The notes beneath the pieces were generated by a model, which was given only the letters and a program-made list of their open reading frames with translations, made no database searches and was not told the DNA's origin. 60,097 nucleotides of DNA, taken from Micromonospora sp. U21 (lineage in GTDB: Bacteria; Actinomycetota; Actinomycetes; Mycobacteriales; Micromonosporaceae). The stretch is from positions 1 through 60,097 of the forward strand of contig NZ_JAGPYK010000036.1 in assembly GCF_018070045.1 (NCBI RefSeq). Direction: 5' to 3'. Shown here one piece after another: positions 42,298 to 52,478 of this stretch. Position 1 is the first letter of the stretch. The number at the start of each line of letters is the position of its first letter. The translations under genes and the position numbers were made by a program.

Positions 42298-42759
42298 TCA
42301 GTCCAGGCAGAACTCGTTGCCCTCGGGGTCGGTCATCACGATGAACCCGGCGTTCAGTGGGGGAGCGGGCTCGTCACGACGTACCCGCGTCGCTCCCAGC
42401 GCGACGAGCCGATCGCACTCGGTCTCCAGCGCCGCCATCCGCTCCTCTCCCTCCAGCCCGGGGGCCACACGGACGTCGAGGTGGACGCGATTCTTGGCGA
42501 CCTTGTCCTCCGGCACCTGCTGGAAGAACAGCCGTGGGCCGTGCCCGTCCGGGTCCTCGATGGCCGACCTCGTGTTGCGCTGCTCCTCCGGTACGCCGAT
42601 TCGCGCGAGGAAGTCGTCCCACGCGGCCAGCGGGTCGACGCCCTCGGGCAGGTCGACTCCGGGCGGGCCGGGGAGAACGTAGCCCAGTACGTCGCGCCAG
42701 AACGTCGACAGCGCCCGCGGGTCGTGGGCGTCGAAGGTGACCTGGATGTGCCGGCTCAA
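42298..42759 (-). CDS. VOC/glyoxalase-superfamily protein
   Basis: The 153-residue protein begins MSRHIQVTFDAHDPRALSTF and ends FIVMTDPEGNEFCLD, with paired beta-alpha-beta modules of the VOC fold and the repeated DPDG/DPEGN motif. Metal-site residues H/E are partly visible (VHLDV; EGNEF). Members are dioxygenases, resistance proteins or glyoxalases. It stands alone and no specific role can be given. Confidence 0.82.
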   Translation of the reverse strand: MSRHIQVTFDAHDPRALSTFWRDVLGYVLPGPPGVDLPEGVDPLAAWDDFLARIGVPEEQRNTRSAIEDPDGHGPRLFFQQVPEDKVAKNRVHLDVRVAPGLEGEERMAALETECDRLVALGATRVRRDEPAPPLNAGFIVMTDPEGNEFCLD

Positions 42760-42879
42760 CGGGTTGCTCCGTTCGTAGCGGGTCTCGTAGGTCGCGCAGC
42801 GGACAGACTCTCATCCCAGAGGGATGACGGCATTCCCCACGACCGTCGGGTGTGTACCTTGTAGAGGTCGAACGCGGCG

Positions 42880-43731
42880 ATGGGGGGCCTGGTGACTGGC
42901 CGGAGCGGGGAACTGTCAGCGGCGGACCGGATCGACACCACGGTCGCGCACCCGGCTCGCAGGTACAACTACCTGTTGGGTGGCAAGGACAATTTCGCTG
43001 CTGACCGGGAGTCCGGTGACGCCCTCGCGGCCGCGATGCCCACCGTCCGGCTGGCCGCGGTCGAGAACCGGATGTTCCTGCAGCGGACGGTGCGTTTTCT
43101 GGCGCGACAGGGCGTCCGGCAGTTCCTCGACATCGGCACCGGGATTCCGACCGCCGACAACACCCACGAGGTCGCCCAGGCGATCGACCCGTCCGCCCGG
43201 GTCGTCTACGTCGACAACGACCCGATCGTCCTCGCCCACGCCCGGGCGCTGCTGAGCAGCACACCCGAGGGCCACACCGCCTACCTCGACGCCGACCTGC
43301 GTGAGCCGGAGCAGATCCTCGCCCACCCGGATCTGCGGACCACGTTGGACCTGTCCCAGCCTGTCGCGCTGATGCTGGTGGCGATCCTGCACTTCATCCG
43401 TGACGACGAAGACCCCGGGGGCATCCTCGCCCGGCTCGTCGCCGCGCTCCCGGCCGGCAGCTACGTGGTCGCCTCGCATGTCACCTGGGAGTACCTGCCG
43501 CCGGCCGTTACCGCGAAGCTCGAAGCCAGCAATCACGACGGACGGTTCCGCGCCCGGAGCACGGAGCAGTTCGCCGACCTGCTCGGTGGGTTGGAGCTCG
43601 TCGATCCGGGCATCGTGTCCGTGGCGCGGTGGCGCGCGGAGGACGCCCCGCAGCCCCGTCCATCCGTGCAGGACGTGTCCTTCAACGGCGCCGTCGCCCG
43701 CATCGTGCGACAGCCGGCAGCGGCGGGCTGA
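42880..43731 (+). CDS. SAM-dependent methyltransferase of the actinomycete PF04672 type
   Basis: The 283-residue protein has IDTTVAHPARRYNYLLGGKD near the N-terminus, then FLDIGTGIPTADNTHEVAQA and RVVYVDNDPIVLAHARAL, and MLVAILHFIRDDEDP. This is the pattern of the S-adenosyl methyltransferase family abundant in actinomycetes. Its substrates are not known. ATG 42880 was chosen; a GTG shortly after is possible. It is divergent from the VOC gene. Confidence 0.87.
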   Translation: MGGLVTGRSGELSAADRIDTTVAHPARRYNYLLGGKDNFAADRESGDALAAAMPTVRLAAVENRMFLQRTVRFLARQGVRQFLDIGTGIPTADNTHEVAQAIDPSARVVYVDNDPIVLAHARALLSSTPEGHTAYLDADLREPEQILAHPDLRTTLDLSQPVALMLVAILHFIRDDEDPGGILARLVAALPAGSYVVASHVTWEYLPPAVTAKLEASNHDGRFRARSTEQFADLLGGLELVDPGIVSVARWRAEDAPQPRPSVQDVSFNGAVARIVRQPAAAG

Positions 43732-43779
43732 TCGACTGCGGCGTGGCGCCCGCGCGGCCGCCCAGACCATGACCGGGTT

Positions 43780-44679
43780 CTAGGCTGATCGGACGTACAT
43801 CGCGCGGGCAGGTGTCTGGCGCTGTGCGATGGGGGTCCAGCCGGGACGTCTGCCCTCGATCGTGAGTGTGGCCAGCAGCCCGGGGTGGTCGGTCGCCCCA
43901 TGCATGCCTATCGACCGGCTGCAACAGATCGTGACGTCAGTTGTCGCCATGACGTGCTGTAGCGCGCCGTCGCCGATCCGCAGGTAGCCGGGTGGCACGC
44001 AGGACCGCACGTCCGGGAAGCGGTCGTGCCGGAGGTTGAGGTCGCCGCTCAGCACCGTGGGCGCGTACCCGTTGCTCCTGCGGATCGCTGGCACGACCGT
44101 GTCGAGCAGGTGACGGCACTGGGCGAGCGCGACGGTGATGCTGGTGGCCGCCAGGTGCGTGGTGCAGGCGTGCAGCGCGTGAGGGACGTGGACGCAGACC
44201 CAGGCTCGTTCCTCGGGGTCCGAGACGTCCTGGGTCGGGTAGATCCCGCTGCGGACCGTGTACGGGGTGGTCACCGCCCTGAGGTGGGTCAGTAGTCCGA
44301 CGCCGTACGGCTCACCGTTGCGGCACTGGGTGACGGAGCCGCTGGGGCGGTCGCCGGCGGCCGTGAAGGCGGACACCACGGTGCCGCCGGTGTGGACATT
44401 CGCAAGCGCGTCCTCCAGCACGGTCACATCGTCCCGGCAGATCTCGTTGAGCGAGACCACATCGGGCATCTCCGCGTTGATCACCTCAGCCGCCGCGGTC
44501 ACCGACCGACCCGTGTAGCAGCCGGCGCGGCCGCTGTTGCAGAGGTTCATCTGGAGCACCCGCAGGGCCGCGGACCGGGTCGTGGAGGCCGCCGATGAAC
44601 CGGCCGGCACCGCGGCGGCGGCGATCAGGCACACGACGGCCAGTGCCCGGCGGACAGTCCGGTGCCAACGGTCAGTCAT
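43780..44679 (-). CDS. Secreted endonuclease/exonuclease/phosphatase-family protein
   Basis: The 299-residue protein has a signal-like N-terminus (ALAVVCLIAAAAVPAGSSAA) and then an EEP fold: LRVLQMNLCNSG, DVVSLNEICRDDV, VLSGDLNLRHDR and a final MHGATDHPGLLATL, giving the metal and catalytic residues N, E, D, N, D and H. Such proteins cut nucleic acids or remove phosphates outside the cell. ATG 44679 gives the clean signal; a longer GTG-started form is possible. Confidence 0.78.
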   Translation of the reverse strand: MTDRWHRTVRRALAVVCLIAAAAVPAGSSAASTTRSAALRVLQMNLCNSGRAGCYTGRSVTAAAEVINAEMPDVVSLNEICRDDVTVLEDALANVHTGGTVVSAFTAAGDRPSGSVTQCRNGEPYGVGLLTHLRAVTTPYTVRSGIYPTQDVSDPEERAWVCVHVPHALHACTTHLAATSITVALAQCRHLLDTVVPAIRRSNGYAPTVLSGDLNLRHDRFPDVRSCVPPGYLRIGDGALQHVMATTDVTICCSRSIGMHGATDHPGLLATLTIEGRRPGWTPIAQRQTPARAMYVRSA

Positions 44680-44862
44680 GCGCCGTCCACGGAATCCGAC
44701 CAGGAGCGGGACCCGCAGCAGACGACGCCTCCAGGGATCGTGGGTGACGTCGACGGCTGGCTGCTCGGACACGCGGACTCCGGATGACGCGGGCGACAGT
44801 CTTCGGCGAGGTGCCAGCGATCTTACTGCGGGCCCATCGGCGGGAGCACCATGGTCGCGTGC

Positions 44863-44895
44863 GGGCCGTGTGGAGCGCAAAGCCCCACACGGCCC
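44863..44895. terminator. Hairpin downstream of the xylanase gene
   Basis: GGGCCGTGTGG (44863-44873) pairs perfectly with CCACACGGCCC (44885-44895), 28 bases after the xylanase stop on its strand. Confidence 0.65.
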
Positions 44896-44923
44896 GGTGG
44901 TGTTCCGGCGGTCCGGGGGTGGG

Positions 44924-46117
44924 TCAGCGGCGTGGCTTCGGTGCGACGCGCGGCAGGACGTACGGCGGGCCGGCGAAGATCAGGTCGGACTTCAGCTCGT
45001 GGTACGCCCGCTTCGGCTGGTAGCTCTCGTCGTAGATGGTGGCCATGCCCTGCGGCGGCTCGGTGAACCAGCCCGGCACCCAGGAGTGCCTGTCGGTGAA
45101 ACCCCAGACGGTGTATGACAGGCAGCTGCGTACGGCGAGGCAGGCCTTCATCAGCACGCTGAAGTTGGCGGCCGACGCCTGCAACCGGGGGTTGATCTCG
45201 GCCGAGTCGCCGGCCTGGACCGCCTCGGTCATCTCGCTGCGAACGTCGACCTCGGTGAACGCGGTGGCGACACCGAGTGTGGCGAACTTCTTCAGCGCGG
45301 CGGTCACCTGGAGGGTGTCGTAGTTGCCGTACTGGGTGCCCAGGTGGCCCTGGGAGCCGATGCCGTCGATCGGAACGCCCTGGGCGCGCAAACCCTTGAC
45401 CATGTCGTAGACGAACTGCGGTTTGTCGTCGGCGGGGTTGCCGGAGCCGAACGCCTCGATGTTGTAGTCGTTGTAGAACAGCAGCGCCCTGGGGTCGGCG
45501 GCCCGCGCCCAGCGGAACGCGTCGGCGATGTAGCCGGGCCCGAGGTTCTGCGCCCAGAAGCCCTTGTAGTGCAGGGTCGACGGAGTGTCCCACGGGTCGC
45601 TGACCGCCTCGTTGACCACATCCCACTGCCAGATCTTGCCCTTGTAGCGGCTGACGACGGTGGTGATGTGCTTGCGCAGCAGCTCGCGCAGCTCCTGCTT
45701 GCTGATGGAGCCGTCGGCGACCCCGCTGGTCAGCCAGGTGGGCAGCTGGTTCTGCCAGACCAGCACGTGGCCGCGCACGCTCTGCTTGTTGCGCCTGGCG
45801 AACTCGACGAGTTGATCGGCCGCGGCCCAGTCGTACACGCCGCGGGTGGGCTCCAGGCTCTCCCACTTCATCGCGTTCTCGGCGGTGACCGAGGAGAACT
45901 CGGAGGCGGCGAGCCTGCGGTACTGCGGGTCGTTGGCGTCGTTGAGGGCCGCCATGTCCACCGCGGTGCCGACCTGGAGGCCGTGGCGCAGCCCGAGAAC
46001 GGCCAGGCTCTGCGCGGTCGGATCGTACGGCCGGCTCGCGGTGGCGGGCACCGCGTTCAGTGCCGCGACGGTCGCGACCGCGACCGCGCCGACGCTGATC
46101 CACCGTCGTTGCTTCAT
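44924..46117 (-). CDS. xynA: Secreted GH10 endo-1,4-beta-xylanase
   Basis: The 397-residue enzyme has a Sec-type signal (MKQRRWISVGAVAVATVAAL, ending near ATASRP) and a GH10 barrel with FSSVTAENAMKWESLEP, HVLVWQNQLPTW, the acid/base Glu in WDVVNEAVSD and the nucleophile Glu in TAFTEVDVRSEM. There is no carbohydrate-binding module, as the chain ends soon after the barrel. It cuts xylan outside the cell. ATG 46117 follows AAAGGAAGG. A perfect palindrome 253 bases upstream may be its operator. Confidence 0.93.
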   Translation of the reverse strand: MKQRRWISVGAVAVATVAALNAVPATASRPYDPTAQSLAVLGLRHGLQVGTAVDMAALNDANDPQYRRLAASEFSSVTAENAMKWESLEPTRGVYDWAAADQLVEFARRNKQSVRGHVLVWQNQLPTWLTSGVADGSISKQELRELLRKHITTVVSRYKGKIWQWDVVNEAVSDPWDTPSTLHYKGFWAQNLGPGYIADAFRWARAADPRALLFYNDYNIEAFGSGNPADDKPQFVYDMVKGLRAQGVPIDGIGSQGHLGTQYGNYDTLQVTAALKKFATLGVATAFTEVDVRSEMTEAVQAGDSAEINPRLQASAANFSVLMKACLAVRSCLSYTVWGFTDRHSWVPGWFTEPPQGMATIYDESYQPKRAYHELKSDLIFAGPPYVLPRVAPKPRR

Positions 46118-46135
46118 CTGCCTTCCTTTCGGCAC

Positions 46136-46153
46136 CAATCGATATCAATCGAT
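46136..46153. promoter_or_regulatory. Direct repeat CAATCGAT in the xylanase leader
   Basis: CAATCGAT occurs at 46136-46143 and 46146-46153 with a 10-base period, about 20 bases before the xylanase start. It could be a regulator site in the leader region. Confidence 0.35.
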
Positions 46154-46369
46154 CATCAAATGGAGGGTGCGGGCATGGTGCTGGTGAGCTGGGAGCGAGG
46201 TCGGTGCCGGGTGTCCGGAGGTCTCGGGCTGATCGAGGTGGCGCTGACAGCTCCTCCGAGCGGAGACCGGAAACCTGCTCGAAACGTTAAGCCGGGTCGA
46301 TGGAGCCCGTCAAGCGCGAACACTTCCGGAAAACCATCCGGTGACCTGCGAAGCCCCGGTGCAGCTTGG

Positions 46370-46384
46370 TTCGAAACTTTCGAA
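46370..46384. promoter_or_regulatory. Palindrome TTCGAAACTTTCGAA
   Basis: This 15-bp palindrome, perfect around a central C, lies in the 498-base gap between the xylanase and malate synthase genes. It resembles the CGAAA-N-TTTCG operators reported upstream of Streptomyces xylanase genes. The rest of the gap (46118-46615) holds the CAATCGAT repeat and no gene that I can support. Confidence 0.5.
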
Positions 46385-46615
46385 GGTCGGCTGATCGTTG
46401 CGGTCGCCGGGCCTTTTCGGGCCGCACCCGAGCCTCGTTGCTGCGCGGGCGGCCCACCTGCCGCTCGCCGCGCCTGAGGCACCGTTCGCCGCACCGGGCC
46501 GACCGCTCCCGGCGACTGTGTCGTCGCTCAGGTCGCGGCCGCGAACCGCGAGAACTACAGTCGGCAGGAGCGCATCCAATCGATCACCACGCATGTCCTG
46601 GTGAGGAGCGAGCCG

Positions 46616-48199
<1,584 letters not shown>

Positions 48200-48231
48200 C
48201 CGACGACCGACCCGACGCGCGGAGGTGGGCG

Positions 48232-49704
48232 ATGAGCACAGCCAGAACGGACCTCGAAGCTCTCACCGCCGCCCTGCGGGCCGCCATCGGCGCGGATCGG
48301 GTGATCAGCGACCGACAGCAGCTGCGTACCTACGAGTGCGACGGGCTGGCCCAGTACAAGGTGGTTCCGGCCCTCGTCGCCCTCCCCGCCGACGCCGCGC
48401 AGTGCGCCTCCGTGGTCCGCGCCTGCGTCGCCGCCGACACCCCGTTCGTGGCCCGCGGCTCCGGCACCGGGCTGTCCGGAGGCGCGCTGCCGCACGCCGA
48501 CGGCGTCCTGATCGTCACCTCGCAGATGCGGGAGATCCTGGAGGTCGCGCCGTCCGACGAGCGGGCGGTGGTGCAGCCTGGCGTGATCAACCTGGCGGTC
48601 ACCCGGGCCGCCGCCCCGTACGGCTGGTACTACGCGCCCGACCCGTCCAGCCAGCAGATCTGCTCCATCGGCGGGAACGTGGCGGAGAACTCAGGCGGCG
48701 CCCACTGCCTGAAGTACGGCTTCACCACCAACCACGTCATCGGCGTCGAGCTGGTCACCCCGGACGGTGACCGGGTGCACCTCGGCGGCCGCGCGCCCGA
48801 CGCCCCCGGCTACGACCTGCTCGGAGCGTTCGTCGGCTCCGAGGGCACCCTCGGCATCGCCACCGAGGTGACCGTGCGGCTGACCCGGTTGCCCGAGTCG
48901 GTGCGCACCCTGCTGGCCGCCTTCGAGAGCACCGACCAGGCCGGCGCGGCGACCTCGGCGATCATCGCGGCGGGGGTGGTGCCGGCGGCGGTGGAGATGA
49001 TGGACACGCTCGCCATCTCCGCCGCCGAAGAGGCCGTGCACTGTGGCTATCCGGCCGGTGCCGGCGCGGTGCTCATCGTCGAGCTGGACGGGCCGGAACC
49101 GGAGGTGGAAGCCCAGTTCGACCAGGTCGTACGGCTCTGCCGGGACAACCGGGCGTTCGAGATTCGGATCGCCGCCGACGACGCCGAGCGGGCGCTGTTC
49201 TGGAAGGGCCGCAAGTCCGCGTTCGCCGCCGTCGGGCGGATCAGTCCCGACTACATCGTCCAGGACGGTGTCATCCCGCGCACCGCCCTGCCCGCGGTGC
49301 TGCGCCGCATCGGTGAGCTCTCCGCCGAACGCGGCATCCGGGTCGCCAACGTCTTTCACGCCGGCGACGGCAACCTGCACCCGCTCGTCCTCTTCGACGC
49401 GGCCGTCGACGGGCAGACCGAACGCGCCGAGGAGGTGTCCGGCGCGATCCTCGACCTCTGCGTGAGCCACGGTGGGTCGATCACCGGTGAGCACGGCGTC
49501 GGCATGGACAAGGCGAAGTACATGCCGCGCATGTTCACCGACGACGACCTGGACACCATGCAGTTGCTGCGCTGCGCGTTCGACCCGGCCGGTCTGGCGA
49601 ATCCCGGCAAGGTCTTCCCGACGCCCCGGCTCTGCGGTGAGATCCCCGGTCGACGCAAGGGGGTCCATCCGGCGCAGGAGGCCGGCCTGGCGGAGGCGTT
49701 CTGA
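48232..49704 (+). CDS. glcD: Glycolate oxidase subunit GlcD
   Basis: The 490-residue FAD-linked oxidase has a PCMH-type FAD domain (VARGSGTGLSGGALPHADGV, CSIGGNVAENSGGAHCLKYG) and a C-terminal region with VFHAGDGNLHPLVLFD and GSITGEHGVGMDKAKYM. It oxidises glycolate (or a related 2-hydroxy acid) to glyoxylate with GlcE and GlcF. GGAGGTG precedes ATG 48232, and the stop overlaps the glcE start (TGATG). D-lactate is a possible substrate. Confidence 0.92.
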   Translation: MSTARTDLEALTAALRAAIGADRVISDRQQLRTYECDGLAQYKVVPALVALPADAAQCASVVRACVAADTPFVARGSGTGLSGGALPHADGVLIVTSQMREILEVAPSDERAVVQPGVINLAVTRAAAPYGWYYAPDPSSQQICSIGGNVAENSGGAHCLKYGFTTNHVIGVELVTPDGDRVHLGGRAPDAPGYDLLGAFVGSEGTLGIATEVTVRLTRLPESVRTLLAAFESTDQAGAATSAIIAAGVVPAAVEMMDTLAISAAEEAVHCGYPAGAGAVLIVELDGPEPEVEAQFDQVVRLCRDNRAFEIRIAADDAERALFWKGRKSAFAAVGRISPDYIVQDGVIPRTALPAVLRRIGELSAERGIRVANVFHAGDGNLHPLVLFDAAVDGQTERAEEVSGAILDLCVSHGGSITGEHGVGMDKAKYMPRMFTDDDLDTMQLLRCAFDPAGLANPGKVFPTPRLCGEIPGRRKGVHPAQEAGLAEAF

Positions 49705-50987
49705 TGCCCACCGACGCGATCCTCGACCGGCTCCGCGCCGCCGGAGAGTCCACGACCGACGGCCGGCGCCCGGACGGCTCCGAGTCGGTCCGGCCCGCCC
49801 GCGAGCACGACTCGATCGCCGGGGTGCCCGCGCGCTACGTCGCCACACCCCGCGACACCGCCGGGGCCGCGACCCTGCTGCGGACGGCCGCCGCCCTCGA
49901 CCTCGCGGTGACGGTCCGCGGCGCCGCCACGAAGCAGTCGTGGGGAGGCCCACCCCGGCGACTCGACCTGATCCTCGACACCACCGCGCTGACCGGGGTG
50001 GTCGAGCACGCCGCCGGTGACCTCATCACCGTGGTGCGGGCCGGCACCCGCCTCGACGAGCTGGCCGCCACCCTGGCCGGCGCCCGCCAGCAGCTCGCCC
50101 TCGACGCGCCGATGCCCGGTGGCACCGTCGGCGGGGCGGTCGCCACCAACGCCAGCGGGCCGCGCCGGATGCTCTACGGCACCGTGCGCGACCTGATCAT
50201 CGGGGTCACCATCGTCCGCGCCGACGGGGTGGTCGCGCACGCCGGCGGCAAGGTGGTCAAGAACGTCGCCGGCTACGACCTGGCCAAGCTGGTCACCGGC
50301 GCGTACGGCACGCTCGGGCTGATCACCGAGTGCGCGTTCCGGCTGCATCCGCTGCCGCCCGCGGTCGCGTACGTCACCCGCCGGACCGACGACCCCGCCG
50401 AGGCGGGTCGGCTCGCCGGCACCGTACGCACCGCGCAGCTCGTGCCCACCGCGCTCGAGGTGGACGCGCCGGCCGGCGGGGGAGCGACGGTGACGGTGCT
50501 GCTGGAGGGCACCGCGGCCGGGGTGACCGCCCGCGCGGAGGCGACCCGCCGGCTGCTCGGCGTCGACGCCACCGCGTGCGACGGGCCTCCGGACGGCTGG
50601 GGCCGGTACCCGTGGCGGGACGGCGACACCGGGCTGAAGCTGACCGCCGCGCTCTCCGGCGTACCCCGGCTGCTGGCCGAGGCCCGGGCGGCGGCCGACC
50701 GGCGCGGCCTGCCACTCGCGCTGCGCGGCTCGGCCGGCGTCGGGGTGCTCTACGCCGGGCTGCCCGGCACGGCCGATCCGGAACTGGTCGCCGGCCTGGT
50801 CGACGCGCTGCGGACGGCGAGCGCCGCCGTCGCCGGGCACGCCGTGGTGCTCACCGCGCCCCCGCCCGTGCGGGACCGGATCGACCTGTGGGGATCCGTC
50901 GACGGTCTGGCACTGATGCGCCGGGTCAAGGAGCGCTTCGACCCCGATGCCCGGCTTGCGCCCGGCCGATTCGTGCGAGGGATCTGA
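49704..50987 (+). CDS. glcE: Glycolate oxidase subunit GlcE
   Basis: The 427-residue FAD-binding subunit shows TVRGAATKQSWGGPPRRLDL, PMPGGTVGGAVATNASGPRR and KVVKNVAGYDLAKLVTGAYG, all typical of GlcE, and ends RFDPDARLAPGRFVRGI. It is shorter in its C-terminal domain than GlcD, as expected. Both ends overlap neighbours by TGATG junctions, so glcDEF are translated as one unit. Confidence 0.92.
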   Translation: MPTDAILDRLRAAGESTTDGRRPDGSESVRPAREHDSIAGVPARYVATPRDTAGAATLLRTAAALDLAVTVRGAATKQSWGGPPRRLDLILDTTALTGVVEHAAGDLITVVRAGTRLDELAATLAGARQQLALDAPMPGGTVGGAVATNASGPRRMLYGTVRDLIIGVTIVRADGVVAHAGGKVVKNVAGYDLAKLVTGAYGTLGLITECAFRLHPLPPAVAYVTRRTDDPAEAGRLAGTVRTAQLVPTALEVDAPAGGGATVTVLLEGTAAGVTARAEATRRLLGVDATACDGPPDGWGRYPWRDGDTGLKLTAALSGVPRLLAEARAAADRRGLPLALRGSAGVGVLYAGLPGTADPELVAGLVDALRTASAAVAGHAVVLTAPPPVRDRIDLWGSVDGLALMRRVKERFDPDARLAPGRFVRGI

Positions 50988-52435
50988 TGTCCATTCCCCG
51001 GCAACCCGACCGCCCGGACCCGACCAGCGCCGGCCAGCCCCCGGCGGCCGGGCCGGCCGCGCCGCTCAGCTCGCCGGGCGGAACCCGCCCGGCCAGTGGG
51101 CCCCGTGACGTGCTCGGCCTGGCCGCCCAGCCGCCCGGCGAGGGCGCGTTCGACGCGCACCATCCGCCCGCCCCCGAGCTGGTCTCGGACTGTGTGCACT
51201 GCGGCTTCTGCCTGCCCACCTGCCCCACCTACGTGCTGTGGGGCGAGGAGATGGACTCGCCGCGCGGGCGGATCTACCTGATGAAGGAGGGCCTGGAGGG
51301 CGAGCCGCTGTCGGACTCCATGGTCACCCACTTCGACCAGTGCCTCGGCTGCATGTCCTGCGTCACCGCCTGCCCGTCCGGTGTCCGCTACGACCGCCTC
51401 ATCGAGGACACCCGGCAGCAGGTCGAACGCCGGCACCACCGCGGGCCCCGGGAGCGGGCGCTGCGGGCGGCGATCTTCGCGATCTTCCCGTACCGACGGC
51501 GGCTGCGGCTGTTGCGCGGCCCCCTGCGCGCGTACCAGGCCAGCGGGGTGCGCCGCCTGGTCCAGCGGACCGGGCTGCTGCCCCGGTTGGCGCCCACCCT
51601 GGCGGCGCTAGAGTCCCTCGCTCCCCGGCTCCGCCGGCCGGCACGCCCACCGCAGCGGGTGCCCGCGGTCGGCCCCCGGAGGGCCGTGGTCGGCATGCTC
51701 ACCGGCTGCGTACAGGGCGCGTTCTTTCCCGAGGTCAACGCCGCCACCGCCCGGGTGCTCGCCGCCGAGGGCTGCGACGTGGTGATCCTGCCCGACCGGC
51801 AGGGCTGCTGCGGTGCGCTGAGCGTGCACAACGGACGCGAGGCGGAGGCGCAGCGCTTCGCCCGCCGGATGCTCGACACGTTCGCCGCCGCCGGCATCGA
51901 CTTCTTCGTGGTCAACGCAGCCGGCTGCGGCTCCACCCTCAAGGAGTACGGCGACCTGCTCCGGGACGATCCCCGCTACGCGGCGCTCGCCGCCGACTTC
52001 GCCAGCAAGGTGCGCGACCTGTCCGAACTCCTCGACGAGCTGGGCCCGGTCGCCACCCGGCACCCGCTGCCGGTGACCGTCGCCTACCACGACGCCTGCC
52101 ACCTGGCCCACGCCCAGGGCGTCCGCGCCCAGCCCCGCCGGCTGCTGCGCGACATTCCCGGGCTGGAGCTGCGGGAGATCGCCGACCCGGAGATCTGCTG
52201 CGGATCGGCCGGGATCTGGAACGTGCTCCACCCCGGGCCGGCCGCCGAACTCGGCGACCGCAAGGCCCGCACCGTACTGGCCACCGGGGCGCGGCTGCTC
52301 GTCACCGCCAACCCCGGCTGCCTCATGCAGGTCGCAGCCGCGGTGACCCGCGCCGGCGGCGACATCGCGCTGGCCCACACCGCCCAGGTCCTCGACGCCT
52401 CCCTCCGCGCCCGACCGGTGGAGGAGCTGCAGTAG
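50987..52435 (+). CDS. glcF: Glycolate oxidase iron-sulfur subunit GlcF
   Basis: The 482-residue protein has two 4Fe-4S motifs, CVHCGFCLPTCPTY and CLGCMSCVTACPSG (residues about 68-135), and two cysteine-rich CCG domains (QGCCGALSVHNG and EICCGSAGIWN). It passes electrons from the FAD subunits to the respiratory chain at the membrane. The first 60 residues are a Pro/Gly-rich extension not needed for the fold. Confidence 0.93.
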   Translation: MSIPRQPDRPDPTSAGQPPAAGPAAPLSSPGGTRPASGPRDVLGLAAQPPGEGAFDAHHPPAPELVSDCVHCGFCLPTCPTYVLWGEEMDSPRGRIYLMKEGLEGEPLSDSMVTHFDQCLGCMSCVTACPSGVRYDRLIEDTRQQVERRHHRGPRERALRAAIFAIFPYRRRLRLLRGPLRAYQASGVRRLVQRTGLLPRLAPTLAALESLAPRLRRPARPPQRVPAVGPRRAVVGMLTGCVQGAFFPEVNAATARVLAAEGCDVVILPDRQGCCGALSVHNGREAEAQRFARRMLDTFAAAGIDFFVVNAAGCGSTLKEYGDLLRDDPRYAALAADFASKVRDLSELLDELGPVATRHPLPVTVAYHDACHLAHAQGVRAQPRRLLRDIPGLELREIADPEICCGSAGIWNVLHPGPAAELGDRKARTVLATGARLLVTANPGCLMQVAAAVTRAGGDIALAHTAQVLDASLRARPVEELQ

Positions 52436-52478
52436 GGCCGAACTCACCCGCCACCGTCCCCGAGCGTCGAGGTGACCC

